A stretch of DNA of 64,000 nt from Anas platyrhynchos (GCF_047663525.1 NC_092611.1:8345001-8409000), one strand, 5' to 3'; counted from the stretch's first letter, positions 47,271 to 59,372 are shown. Made by a program: numbers and translations. The notes: generated by a model not told the origin, from the sequence alone.

Positions 47271-47640
47271 CTTCAGGTCAGAAGGGAGCATTTTGATCAT
47301 TTAATCTGACCCTCTGCATAACACACAGGCCAAAAATGCAGAAATATCTGCATTGAGCACTGTGGCTTCTGCCTGAATTATGGCCAATCTTTGAAATGGA
47401 TATCTAGTGCAGATTTACAGACTTCAGGAAGCTGCACTGCCATCCCTGGGTAAACTGTTCCTGTGTTTTATGACCTTGCTGCTAAGAGTTTGTACCGTAT
47501 TTCTAGTCTGAATTTGTCCAGGTTCTGTTTCTAACCATTTGATATAATTTTGCCTTTTCCTATTCCGCTAAAGAGCCATCTACTGTCAGAAATCTCCTTC
47601 TCCTTTAGGTAGCTGTAGAAAATGCAAGTGATCCCTTAGT
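47271..47640 (+). repeat. Old amniote interspersed repeat, long fragment
   Basis: Matches, in order, a repeat remembered from turtle and crocodilian DNA: GGTCAGAAGGGAGCATTTTG, GATCATTTAATCTGACCCTC, TGGGTAAACTGTTCC, ATTTCTAGTCTGAATTTGTC, ACCATTTGATATAAT and TAAAGAGCCATCTACTGTCA. About 370 bp is retained, which is unusual for a copy this old. The family is probably a CR1/L3-like LINE on the non-coding strand, or a SINE using its tail. The name is uncertain. Confidence 0.6.
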
Positions 47641-48092
47641 GAATCATTACAGAACACCTTGCCCCTTGCTTTGCTTTTCTTCTTCCAAGTCATTTTTCAA
47701 CACAGAAAGACTCAGATGAGTCCAGACTTTTCCGGAGCAATTTATCACTGCTTTCTGGAAGCTACTGCTACAATTCCACCATGCAAAAATTGCAGAGTCA
47801 CAGGAGAATACAAGTGAAGAACATTCTCCTAAAGCTGTGGCTCCACCTGAAGATATCCTCCTTGCCACGAGATGTTTTAGAGGCTGCCAGGAGGACACAA
47901 CCCACTCACCATGGGTCTGGCCCTGCTGGCTGCTGGGTTCCTTGCTCAGTGCCGCGGCCCCTGGGCTGTGCTTCCCTGCAACACTTCTGATGTGGGAAAA
48001 CAGCACAGAGTGCATAGCAGGGACCTGCAGGCATCCCATCCATCCCTGTGTGGCATGGGCTGGCCCACCCCACGTGTGCCTAGTGATTTTAC

Positions 48093-48270
48093 CTGCCCTG
48101 TCACACTTCTCCAACTTCTTTCCTTTGAAGTATTTTTCAAACTGAAGAATGTCACTGTCAACCAGCCCCTGGTGAATAAAAAAAGCAAACAAACCTTCAT
48201 AGGTGCTGAGAGCCCCAAGGACAAGGCTGGCTGCTGCCAAGGTCACATGCATGATGATATTCATCTTCAT
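48093..48270 (-). CDS. Candidate first coding exon, signal-peptide-like (unrecognised)
   Basis: On the minus strand an ATG at 48270 opens a frame beginning MKMNIIMHVTLAAASLVLG. Its hydrophobic core resembles a signal peptide, and a charged segment ending KKLEKCDRA follows. A good donor (GGGCAG then GTAAAATC) occurs after 59 codons at phase 1, a common position for introns after signal peptides. A TTTAAAAA word lies about 75 bases upstream of the ATG. The frame also stays open without splicing for 207 codons. I recognise no family and no downstream exon, and chance is a fair alternative. Confidence 0.15.
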
Positions 48271-51200
48271 TCCTCACCATCACCATACAGTCTTAGTGAG
48301 CTGCCTTGGAGAACTGAGCGATTTCTGGGCTGTGCATTTTTAAAGGATGAGGGAGCACAGAATGGTTCAATAGGAGATTGCTTCGTAAGACAATGGCTGA
48401 GCTGATAATGCCAGCTAAAGTCGTACCACTGGGGACCTCTTACAATTTTAAGATCCAATCAACTTTAAAATATTACTGTTTCAGGTAGGCTGCAAGTCTT
48501 GGAATAGAAAACAAGTGATCCTGTTTTATTTACAGGAAAAAGCATGCTCTCCCTTTCCTCACCCACGTATTGAAATATTAATAGCGTTTGTGTACATCGC
48601 TGTGTTAACATCACATTACCAGGGCTCAATCTATACAACTTCTGCTAAAAACATCTAATGCCACACGACAAGCTGCACACGAGAAGCAGATCAAAGAGGT
48701 GAAGAGGGCAGGGAGAGCAAGGGCAGGGAAGAAAGGCTTAAGGGGGAGGCTGCAACCAAGCTGATCTGCATCTTGTTCCCCCTGTCCTCCGAAGCGAGGA
48801 CCTTTCCCTGGCTGCAGGTGCCACAGCTCTGGCCCACTTGGGCCACATCCACCAGCACAGTGCTGGCGCACCCCAATCTAGGTTTGGTAAATCTATTTGG
48901 AAATTCCACACTATTCAGGTTCCTCTGACCTTTTCACTCCTCTTAATTACCATTCGATCACCTAAGAGTAAAGTCCTGCTTGCAGAAATTTGGCTTAGGA
49001 ACAACAGCACAGTAACAGCCCCGTTTCTGCATCTCCATCGTGTCGTGCTGAAATTGCCCATATGCTGCCGATCTATTGCAATGGCATTATGCAGCACAGG
49101 AGTCTCTTTGCGATGTATCTGTGCACTATATACCTCTGTTACTATCTTGGAAGTGCTTACATGACACATCATTATTTTGCCTTACCCGGTCGCCACAGTG
49201 GGAAGGCAATGGTGATGACTGCATTATATATTTTATCATAAAAACAAAGGCAACTACTACAAAAGGTTCTTAATAAAAACACATCCCTCTCGCTGGTGCA
49301 GAGCGTGAGTTAAACACTGTGTAACATAAAGCAATTTGTAGCACATGCACATGCTATCATGCGAACGTCCCCAAAGTGCCCCATGAAAAAGTCAATAACA
49401 TCAATAAAATCAACAACAAATAAAAAGCAGCCTGGCTCAGCTGCAAGCTATATTCTAAGGAAAACATTTCAGCTGCCTTTTAACCAGGCTTAGTGAACGA
49501 AGCAACCTCACCAGCGGGGCGGGGGAGGACGAGCACTCCCTGCCGTGAGCAGCACACTACAGGGGAAATTAATAAATAAGCACATAGAGAGGAGCATCGC
49601 CCTGTGCCTACACTCCCAACCAACACCAGTCACAAGCATCTCACCACCTCCCCAGGGCTTGCTGTTTGGTGTGTGGCATCACAGCCACCTCCAAGGTCCT
49701 TGCATCATCCCGGGTGTCTGCAGCAGCACGCCTGGAAGCTACAGCGACACCGGCACCAAGAGCTGCCCCTGAGGTGTGCTGCTTTTTGCTGGGGTTAAAA
49801 GCCCTACTAAACCTCTTACCCCTTGATGCGAGCCCTGGGGGTGGCCTGGCTCCAGCAAGCCCCCGAAAACACGCACACACACGAGCACCATGAGCTCTTT
49901 TTGGGAGGAAGAGCAGGCATGGGGACAGCCTTCAAGGCGCTGGTGGCACCATGCTAGCAAGACATGATCTGGGGAGGCTGAGACCTGCGCTTCACTACCT
50001 GGGACTTGGAGCAGAATTTGGCTTTGGTGCAGGATGCTGAGGAGGAGATGGCGCTGTGAGAAGAGCAGGACCCTTGGCTTGCAGAGAGCAGCAGAGCCCT
50101 TCTGCAGGGGCCTCCCCCAGGGAGGACATCCCTGACCCACAGTGGTTCAGTGCCAGGGTGAACGTGTCCTGCCCTGCCCTCTCCGCCTCTCAGAACCCAA
50201 GCACACCGCATTATTTTTCTTCCTTTATTATGTATCCATTCATCCATCCCTGCGATTCAAATTCGTCCTCCTTTATGAAGAATTAACTTGTTTCAGCTGA
50301 TTTATGAAGACTGGCAGGCACCTGTGCTGAAGCAACGCTCTAATACGTTCATCATGAAGTCCTGTAGTTATTCCTAAAAGAGCTCATGTTAATGCTTCAC
50401 ATTAAAATTCATATTTTATTTCTACATAACTAAATGTCTCTCTGCAATCTTTAAAATCTGCCCTTCAGAACCTGTATATACATATATATGCATTTTTTTT
50501 TTTGGTCAAAGATTGAAGCTACAAAGGTGACAGTTTCATATAAACAAGCGATGGCATTGGCAGGCGCTAACAGGTCGTGCATCTGCCATGTGTTATATGC
50601 TTCTGCTTTGACTGACAGCTAGGACTTGTCTTGTCAAATTACATCTTCAGTCAAATGTGACTAACTTTTGTTAATGCAGATAACAAAATGATTTTGCTCA
50701 AAAATACAACCTTTTCTAATCCAACTTTTACTAACAGTAGCCAGATTTCACTGAAAAGAAAAAAAAAAAAGAAAAAAACAGAGGTTTTAGTTTTGCATTC
50801 TTCTAAAAGACTTTTCAATTTGCTCCTGGTGAATTGAATGCTAGTCCACGAGCGAGCTGAAGGAGCAGCTTCAAGGGAGCCTTTCATGTGAACCAACTCA
50901 GGGAGGAAGTAATCGTCATGAAAGCAAAGCTATAGGGGGTAAAGTCTTGAATAGTTTGGTGGGAATATTTTTCCTCTTTCAATCCAGGCATATTTCATTC
51001 CCCTAAGTCCTTGGTAGAAATGAATCCACTGGAACCCATTGAATTTGGCACAAATTCCGTGCAAAACTTAATTGGCCTGAGTTCACACAAATTGGCTCAA
51101 TAGAGCAGCCCAGCACCATGTCTCCCCGCTCCCCCGCCTGCTCGTGCATTTTCTTGACGCGTTTCCCTTTGAATACCAAATGTACACGTGACTGGTAGCC

Positions 51201-53959
51201 AGATTGTGCTTTTGCTCTGGTTAGGGCTGCAGTAGGTGTCTGAAGCCCTGCCCGGGAGAAGAAAGCTTCTCCGTGAGCTCAGAGCAAAGCCACTCGGGCA
51301 TCCTGGCCAGCTGGCTGCCAGGGACCGCTGCTGGCCACGAGCAGCCCTTCTCACCATCCTCTCGTGTCCCCCCACATACGTTTAAAAGCCAAATTGAACA
51401 ACAATCGATGCAAATAGCAGGAAGGCAGCATACATGCTTTTCTGGCAAGGCATCAGCCCTTGCATTGTGCTTTCTCCCTCCTCCTGCACAATCCTGTTTT
51501 CTGTTTGGCCAGCAGCACGGTATCAGACTCCCTTCAAATGTCCTCTTCTCCTTGTTACTCCCTGGGTTGTCCTTCACATTTTGTAGCCGCAACGTTCATG
51601 TTTCACCTCCCTGATTCCCTCACAGTCCAGCACCCAGCTGCAGAAGGCTCCATCAGCCCCTGCTGGGTGACTGCAATAGCTGAGCTGGCCCTCAACCTCT
51701 GGGGCACCTTTTCTGCCCTGACTTGAATTCTCCTCCCCTTCCCCTCCACTTTCTTTTCTGATTTGATGCCTTCTTTCTTGACCTGAGTCTTTCGACAGAT
51801 AGAAATCTTAACCTCACCTCCCGCTTCACTGCATGGCTCCTTTCGCATGGATGCGAGATAGGGACAGATAAGGGGATGGGAGCAGGCAGAGGGAAGGAGG
51901 ACAACGTGCCACAGGGACCTGCTGGCTGCTGCCTGCAGACTCTTTTGTGCCAGCTGGGGCCAGCACAAGGCACACAGGGGGACCTGGCTGGCATGGGACT
52001 TTGTGCAATAGCACAGGCTGGAAGCGGGCAGGCACCAATTTCATTTCCACCACAGAAACCTATCGTGTTCTGCATCTCACAGACACGGCACCATCCTAGG
52101 AGGTGGCAGAGAATAAGGCGATGTCAGAGTAGGTGCACCCACACCTTGACAAGCCAGGACCAGAGGCTTGAAGCTGGCTTACAGCTGGACCTCTGAACTG
52201 AATCTGACACCGCAGAGCAAGAGGAAGGATTATTAGCTGGGCCAGTGGCCTCACGCAGCATACGGGTGGTAGGCTGGTGACTTGGTCTGGTGGAAAAGGG
52301 GAAGGGGGGCAGGCGAGATGGAGTGATTATTGGATCCAGAGTGACAGCCCTCTTTCTGCCATTAAAACCCAGGCTATTTGGAACCATAACGAAGTCACGC
52401 AGGCTGCCACCAAGCCCCGTGAAGGGAATTACTCAGTGCAAATCCTCCACGGCGCATGCATGAGGCGCGCTCCCAGCCAAGGAAGCAGAGCAGCAGCACA
52501 GGGACGTGAGCGCGGGCTGCAGGCAGGGGAGGGAGGAACGGAGCAGCTCCACGGCTCCCTACGAAGCCCCAGGTGAGCAGCAGGGGCCGGCAGCATCGGG
52601 GCAGGAGCTGGTGGAATCTCCTCAGGGGCTCCCGCAGCACGCACGGGTTGGCCGGGGCCCCACAGGAAACTGTCAGCAGAAACAAAGCACCGCCAGCTCC
52701 TAACCAAATTCCAGAGTGCTGTTGTTGATCATAATTGACCACTTAAAGCCTTAGCTACAGTACTAATTTGAAAGGACTGTAATCAGTTGTGTTTCTCGCT
52801 CTCAGACGCGGAGAAAGAAAGAAAAGAAAAGGAGTGGGAAAGTTAATCAGATTTTTTGGCCTACCACTGTGTCCCTGCAGCAGAAAAGAAAAAAAATATC
52901 ATCCTTTTCTTGTTATTTATGAGGAGCAGATTGCTTCATTGGAAACACTCAAGGCACGAAGGCAGCCCGCCTGCACTCTGAAGGTGGCCCATCCTAAGCA
53001 AGGCAGACACAAGGCTGTGCACACAACCAGGACAAGAAGGGTGCCGGCACCGCTCCCAGCTCACACGGGGGGCGCAGCGCTTGCAGGGGTGGCTCTGAGC
53101 AGAGCAGTGTCCTTAAGGACGGCCACCACTCGGGTCAGCACGGGGCCGAGCGGATGTCTTCATCCCACTCCCGTGCCTGGATTTGGTCCAAAGCAGACTG
53201 AAGTCCGTGGAAATCTTTCCATTGACTCTGCTGGGCTCGGAGCCAAACAGCACCGTACTGAGCGCCTAGGACACAAGGCAGAAAGACAGCGCGGCCCCAT
53301 GCCAACACACAAGAGATTTCTCTCGGCGTCCAGGAGGGCACTGACACAGCCGCTGACGGGGTCCCCACGGCGGAGGAAGCTCTCGAGATGTTCCCATGGA
53401 AGTGCCAAGGCCAGCTCAGCGGTGCCGGGCTGGCTGCCAGCCCACGCGCCGTCCCAGCACCATCCCTCTGCTCACGGGGAGGCAATGCCCAGCTCCGTGG
53501 ATCAGGACAGGATGGGATGGGATGGAAGGGGACGGGACACGCATCCCAGTGCCAGCCCTGCCACCTCACAGGGCGCTGGGAGCACCCACAACGATGGGCA
53601 AGGAGAGCGGCAGGAGAAGGGAAAGCAGCGAGCAGCAGCGATGCTGGCTGCTGCGGGACGTCAGCACTGAGCAGGGCTCATCCCTGCGTTTGTTTATTTT
53701 CACAAGATAGGACAGAAAATGACAGCTAATAAACTGCCTGCCAGCGACCTCCTTCTCCCCTGTCCTTTGAAGCTAAACTAACTGTTGGCTTTGAACACCT
53801 TCTATTTGTTACGTGCAGCAAAGCTTATGTACTTCTCGGCTGCCGTAAATTATAGAGAATTAGTAAAAAGAAAAGAAGAACGACAATGCAACGTGCCCTC
53901 CCAACTAACTTTGCTAATTAAACCACCTCTGAATCATTCCCAAATATTCCTGTGTTACG

Positions 53960-54070
53960 ACAATGAGAATAGCACGTTCCAGTGAAACTATTAAATTTAT
54001 ATTGTGCAGATAAAATTCAAATGAGACAATTATTACTTTGTAATGGTGGTTGAGCCAGTGTTGCACCAGG
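53960..54070. other. AT-rich candidate regulatory block
   Basis: Contains ATTAAATTTATATTGTG and GACAATTATTACTTTGTAAT, which offer SOX-type (ACAAT, CTTTGT) and homeodomain words in close order. No repeat or coding signal. Confidence 0.3.
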
Positions 54071-54439
54071 CACGAACAGTACTTTATTCATAGCCTAGGG
54101 ATGGACTTCTCAAAAAATATATATAAAAAAAATCACAAACCATCTAATCTCCTCCCCCAATCTGTGTGAAAGTACTAGCAAAAGACAACCAAACTATTTT
54201 TTTCCAATTATTGAGACTTTTAATTGCTTCAGTAAATATCTGAAGGGATCTGTTTTTTGGAGGGCCAGCCTTTCCTACTTGCACAAGCATCTCCTGCTTG
54301 TTAGAGACATTTCTCAGACGTGTGCCCAAATCTCCCTGGTTATTCACAGCTTGACCGGTGAGCAGCCTTTATTCTGAGCCAAATCCGTGCTCTGCAGAAA
54401 GTCTCTTCCTTAAAGATTCAAAAACTTTTTAAACACTGC

Positions 54440-54457
54440 AATACATTTCCACTGTAT
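54440..54457 (+). repeat. 18-bp direct repeat, copy 1
   Basis: AATACATTTCCACTGTAT. A copy with a single mismatch lies about 414 bp downstream. Confidence 0.7.
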
Positions 54458-54853
54458 CTACTCAAAACATCCAGGCTTTCAAGCCTGTTTCCTATGCTGC
54501 AGGAGGACAATTTATTTCCTTTGTCATATTTCTTTTTTTAAAGACTGAAGACAACAGTTTCCAGTAAGCAGAGGAGTTGTCCCTGGGTAGAATTCTGCTC
54601 TTTATCCCACTTCTGAGGAGGGAATTGATAACATGCTTATCCATCAAGGATTTGAAAGCGACTCCACCTTCCTCTAGAGCAGAATAAAAATGTCACTCGC
54701 TGGCACTTAGCAAGTATCCTCCATTTACTTTCTATTACCCTTATGACAAAGAGAGTGATCCTTTAAGACATCCTAAAGGAAGAGGAATCCCTCTGAGCCT
54801 AGGTCATTTCTCCTTCTGCCATGCTCACGCCAAGATACCTACAACACAGATCA

Positions 54854-54871
54854 AATACATCTCCACTGTAT
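54854..54871 (+). repeat. 18-bp direct repeat, copy 2
   Basis: AATACATCTCCACTGTAT. It differs from the copy at 54440-54457 by one base, and the flanks are not obviously related. Confidence 0.7.
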
Positions 54872-55090
54872 TTTTCCACTAGGTTATAGTGAGCAGCAGC
54901 AAATCTTCAGACTGTGACATTACAGAACGTAAAACAGGAATTGATTGTCATGACAAGAATAATATTCATTGTGCAGGTTTGTGTGCTCTTGCAATTAAGT
55001 TATGAAACACAATGAGCGCCGTGAGAATTAGGTGGACTTTGTAGGAGCTGCTCCTTTTTTGCAGAGCATTTTATTGTCTTTAGCTGAAAT
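54870..55090. promoter_or_regulatory. Candidate non-coding regulatory element with 12-bp palindrome
   Basis: Unique AT-rich sequence. It contains the perfect palindrome TTGTCATGACAA (54945-54956) directly after TTGA, so TGATTG and inverted TGTCA/TGACA words (PBX and MEIS/TGIF types) overlap. Further down are ATTCATTGTGC and CAATTAAG words. The function is inferred from motifs. Confidence 0.35.
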
Positions 55091-55969
55091 AACCTTTTTG
55101 GAAACTGGAATAAGCCTCCTCCCCCTCAACCCTCCAGTCACGGCTGTCCTCTGCTAAACACTGATTTTCCCAATACTCCTCATCCTTCCTGCAACTTGAA
55201 ATGAATCTGACTGCTTATTTCTGCGGAGATGGCAAGAAAAGAGATAGTAAAGTCAGATAGTTCTGTGTCTGTGAGGTCAAACAGGTCCAGCTTTTAGGAG
55301 TCCTTAAAAGAGGCTTAAAGACTGAGTGTCCTAGGCAGTTTAAACTCAAGACACCAACAACTGGGAAAAAAAAAAAGAGGCTTCATGCTTATCTTATAAA
55401 TACTTAAGCAGAATAATAAAGTCCCCATGTCAAGGAGCAGGCTGCCTGAAGAGACCAGTGGTGGGTTAGACATGAGCAGCTGTCCCCACAGAAAGGGAAT
55501 TCAGCCGGGGGTGATGCCACCTCCACAAAGTGGCACACCACCAACACCCTGGTCCCAGCACTGCAACACCGTCAGTCCGTGGCTGGCTCTGGCTGCTGCC
55601 TTCTCAGTTTTGGCTTTGAGACATCGTTACTAGCTCTAAGTAAAAAGCTCTCTGAGGGGAGAGCTTCCTACATCTCCACCACCCTCTCCATACCCATTAG
55701 CCGTGACAAAGGCCAGTGCTGGCAGCTCAGAGCAAACCTGATTTCTCACTACCATTCTTGGGACAATAACCGATGTCACACCACCACAGCTATTTGCATT
55801 ATACAGAAACAGAGAGCTTTTTTCACCGCTTTCTTGAAGACTCTGGGTGGGGTGTTTGGGAAGACTCTCTCAGGTTTACAGGAAGAATATGCTTTTGTGC
55901 CACACACACTAACAGAAACGCATCACGAAACCTGCAATTAGTTACAGCATTATTTCTGTAGAATGGCTC

Positions 55970-55986
55970 TCACGTTCGAAACGTGA
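55970..55986. repeat. Perfect inverted repeat TCACGTT-CGA-AACGTGA
   Basis: Seven-base arms around a three-base loop form two mirrored CACGTT half-sites, reminiscent of paired E-box or bZIP-like half-sites. There is no gene nearby. Confidence 0.7.
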
Positions 55987-56452
55987 AAGGTAATCATCTG
56001 ACGTACCACTACCAAGGCTAAAAATAGAGGAGCCTAGCACACCGGCACCCACCCGCCACTGGTACCGCTCCATCTCCTTGTAGTCATTAAGGGAAACCAA
56101 GATCACGGAGCCCTTTGATCCTCACTCCTCCTCTGCTCTGGGGTAATTGCTATGCTCATCACAGAGAAAGGCACGCCAGGAAGGATAACATAAACCTCAC
56201 AAAGCAACCGCACCAACCTGGTGGTTAGCATCAAAAAGGTATAATCACAGGTTTCATCGGTTATCTGCAAGTGACACCCACCAGTGCCACGGTAATTCTT
56301 GCGGGATGCTCACTCAAGGCTCAGATCAGAATCCCCAGCTCCACGACTGCTGTAAATCAGAATTTGGGTCCTCCTCAGTGCTGGTGCGGGCTGGGAGGGA
56401 GGGCAGCTTCAGCTGGCAAACAAAGACTCCAGAGCAGTGAGCAGCGGTGATT

Positions 56453-56850
56453 TACACAGTGCCGGACAGAGGGAGATGCTTTATAGCATCCCTTCAGGAA
56501 GATGCCATCCCATGCAGAGAAAGCCTCAGCTAAGCAGAATACAGCCCATCCGCATTGCCCCTTGAGATGACCTATTCCCCTAAAAACCAGATAAGCACAG
56601 TACAGCATATTTATATGATCCTGGGGGAAGTGGTCCCAGAGTGCACTGCTCCCTGCTAAATGGTGCTTTCAGATCATCCCCCCGAGATAAATGGTGCCAT
56701 ACAGATTAATTCCTATCTAAGCACAGTGCTGCACATTCATCTTATCCCCTGAGATACATCATCTGCAAAGTAGAAAGTCCCAGGTAAGCCAGCTACAGCA
56801 TTTTCACACTATCCCCCTAGGATGTACAAACCCATAAAGGGACTTTCCTA
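56453..56850 (+). repeat. Degenerate tandem array, period about 60-67 bp
   Basis: Five units start at about 56530, 56591, 56656, 56717 and 56784. Units 1, 2, 4 and 5 begin with variants of TAAGCACAGTACAGCA. Units 1, 3, 4 and 5 carry variants of TTATCCCCTGAGATA about 25 bases later. Possible weaker units flank the array on both sides (56453-56529 and 56845 on). The copies are heavily diverged, so this is an old minisatellite-like array, not a recent expansion. Confidence 0.55.
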
Positions 56851-58496
56851 GTTCCATTCTTATAAAAATACCCCGCAGAAGCCAGCTGAAATGGTCCAGG
56901 AGATTAACACTCGGGCTGGTATAACACCGTGGGCTGCTGTCCCTGCATGCTTAGGAAGATTTGTGAGCAAAGAGAAGAGAAGAAAATATACCAAACAAAC
57001 AAAACAACAAGATGCCCTTTGCAACAGAACGAAGCCCACTAGAAAGCAGGGACAAGACAGGCTGGCGGCAGAAACCATGCCTTAACTGTGGGCACAGGGT
57101 TCAGCTGCGCTCCAGACTTCACTCCCACCAGGGCTGCAGCAACAAGCACCGGGCCGTAAATATTTTGGTTCACCGTGGGCAGTACGAGCCTTTGTTCCCC
57201 ATGCCAAAACTTGGCATCGCAAAGCCTGTAGTTAAGTGGTGCTGGAGACAGCAGAATTGGCCCCAAACAGATCGTATGCTGGAAGATGTTCCGGGCATGC
57301 TGTAGGAGATTTATTTCACTGTCTTTCTGCTGTTTGTAGGCATGGAGGGGGGTTACTGAGAACAGGAGGGATGGTTTCAGGGGGCCGTTTTGCTATTTTG
57401 ATTTGTCAGCTGGCTGAGTTAATCCATTATTTGTGGATTATTTTTTTTTACTGACAGGTGGTCATCATTTGCAACTGTAAGACTAATTAACTGTAAGACC
57501 CCTGGAGCTTTTTGTCTGGCTGTACTTTTAATCATTATTCCATCTAAACAAACACCAAACAAACAACTTTCCTTAAATAAGACAGAATGAGAATTTTCAC
57601 TCAAAACACCAATGAAAGGCTAAGCTGAAGGTACCTTTTTACAAGGATGAGATGTTTAGATAACTTTGTATACATTCCAATGCATGTATGCGTTTATATA
57701 TGCACATATATTTACAGTAGCCTCGCTGCCTCAGATCCCAGGTGATGCCAGAAGCATCTGAAAATTGTAAGCGATGCCACAAAGCAGACACTCCAAAAGA
57801 AAAAAACAAAAAACTGTTCTTGTGCAACTTTTGCCTCCAGGTCTGGATCTTGCAAGGCCTGAACGCATGATAAATTCTGCTGCGGAAAGACATCTCTTCA
57901 GCTTCTGTATTTACAGGTGGAGATGCTTTGGTGAGGAATCAGACAAAACTCTGGGTGTTTAATGTTATTTGGCCATTCTATTTTAATGGTGCCAAGAGGC
58001 CCTAGATATAGCTCAAAGCCCAGTGCTACCAAACCAAAGCTGGCATTTTACCATTGCAGAGGGGCATCCTCCCAAAGGACTCCTCGGACAGAGCAGCAAC
58101 CGGGGCCAGGCAGTGGGATGGAGACCCCTGAGCCTTGCCCCCAGCAGCACGGGCTCTCCAGCCACAAGCCCTGCCTGCAGTTCTTGCAGCAGGCGTCTGG
58201 GGACAGCATGCGACATGTAAATAACTGCACGAGGTGTAGGAGCCACAGCATGTGCCACCAAGGTCATGGTCTAATATCGGGTAATTTCCTGTTGCAGACA
58301 AGCCCAGAGAAGGGATTATTTCACAGGAGGAGACCCTGCCTTGGCTCTTGACTGGGAGCTGCCGGGCTGCCCTTTCTTCTGAAACGTCTTGGCTTCCTCC
58401 GTGTCCCAGCTTTGTTTAAAGGCACAGCCTGCCTGGCTTTTACAGGAGTGTTTGCTTCATGCCTTGCATCATAAAATTTCCCCCAAAACATAAAAG

Positions 58497-58515
58497 TTTT
58501 TTTTTTTTTTTTTTT
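58497..58515. repeat. T homopolymer (19)
   Basis: Nineteen T residues followed by AATATATG. On the minus strand no AATAAA stands at the right distance, so a retrocopy origin is not supported. Confidence 0.75.
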
Positions 58516-59287
58516 AATATATGTAAAAAAAGAGAATATAGATACATTACCACAGGATGAGCTCACCCTAAAAAATTATATGCAACTATAAAGGGATTTA
58601 ACTCTGGGCTTGAATGATTAATTTCATGGCTCTGTTTTTATTCTCCAGCAGTCCCTTTCTTGCCTCCCTCTCACCAAGGCTCCTTGTAGGAGGGGGGCAT
58701 CTGGAGGAAAACAAGATCTTTCAATTTAGATCTTTCTGGGTAATGTTCACACAAATGTAATCGTTAGCGAACAGTGCCGAAGATGCAGAACTACAGAACG
58801 CAACATTTCTGAATATCAAACAGGAAATGGAGGGGAGTTTCAGAGATCAGACTCCACTCTGATCTGGCTTGGATCTCTCCATTTCAAAATCTTAATTGAA
58901 ATGCTACTTGAAAGCCTCCTGCTCTTCTCCTAATATAAGGATGGGAGATAAACCTGTGTGCTTGCCCAGAATGCCAAAACAAATGACAACAAAATCAAAG
59001 TGCTGTTTCGCTCAAAATAAAATTGTCTTACTAACGAAACCATCCTCGACTCCTATACTCCCCACCTGCACTCTGCCCCTCCGGAGGGGCAGAAGGGTGT
59101 AGGAAAATCCTCTACCAAACCCCACACAGGCGGCTCGCTCGCATTTCTGTCAAGTGCCAGAGAGGCGTCAGCTCCAGATACATTGACTCAGAGCAGAAGT
59201 GCTGCTGCTGCTCTAATTGGAACCTCTCAGGTTTGGAAGGAGGGAGGGAGAGATGAGATGAAGAGAGACACGTGAGAGTCTAGGGCG

Positions 59288-59372
59288 CAGACCCCTGCAG
59301 TCCTGCGCTGCTCGCGACACCTCGGCGCTCGCTGCTTCCCTACGTGGTTCGTGCGCTCTGTCCCCGTCCCTC
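59288..59372. promoter_or_regulatory. Small CpG cluster in gene desert
   Basis: Twelve CpGs in about 85 bases (TGCGCTGCTCGCGACACC, then CGGCGCTCGCTGC, then TACGTGGTTCGTGCGC) stand out against CpG-poor flanks. They are preceded by AGGGAGGGAGAGATGAG-type purine-rich sequence and followed by a pyrimidine-rich stretch. It could be a non-coding RNA promoter or enhancer; no exon was identified. Confidence 0.35.

Larger units (their letters stand above)
48271..56440. other. Gene desert, central part
   Basis: No supported gene. It contains AT-rich and simple tracts (50474-50502, 50759-50778), GC- and CpG-rich stretches at about 52440-52670 and 53040-53480 with open but featureless frames, and candidate non-coding elements at 53960-54070 and 54870-55090. 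Confidence 0.5.

Noticed and set aside
52789-53670. 293-codon open frame on the + strand
   Set aside because: It opens with GTG rather than ATG, lies in GC-rich DNA with few stop codons, has biased Arg/Pro/Ser/His composition and shows no domain.
58497-58515. T19 as a possible antisense retrocopy tail
   Set aside because: No AATAAA at the proper distance on the minus strand.
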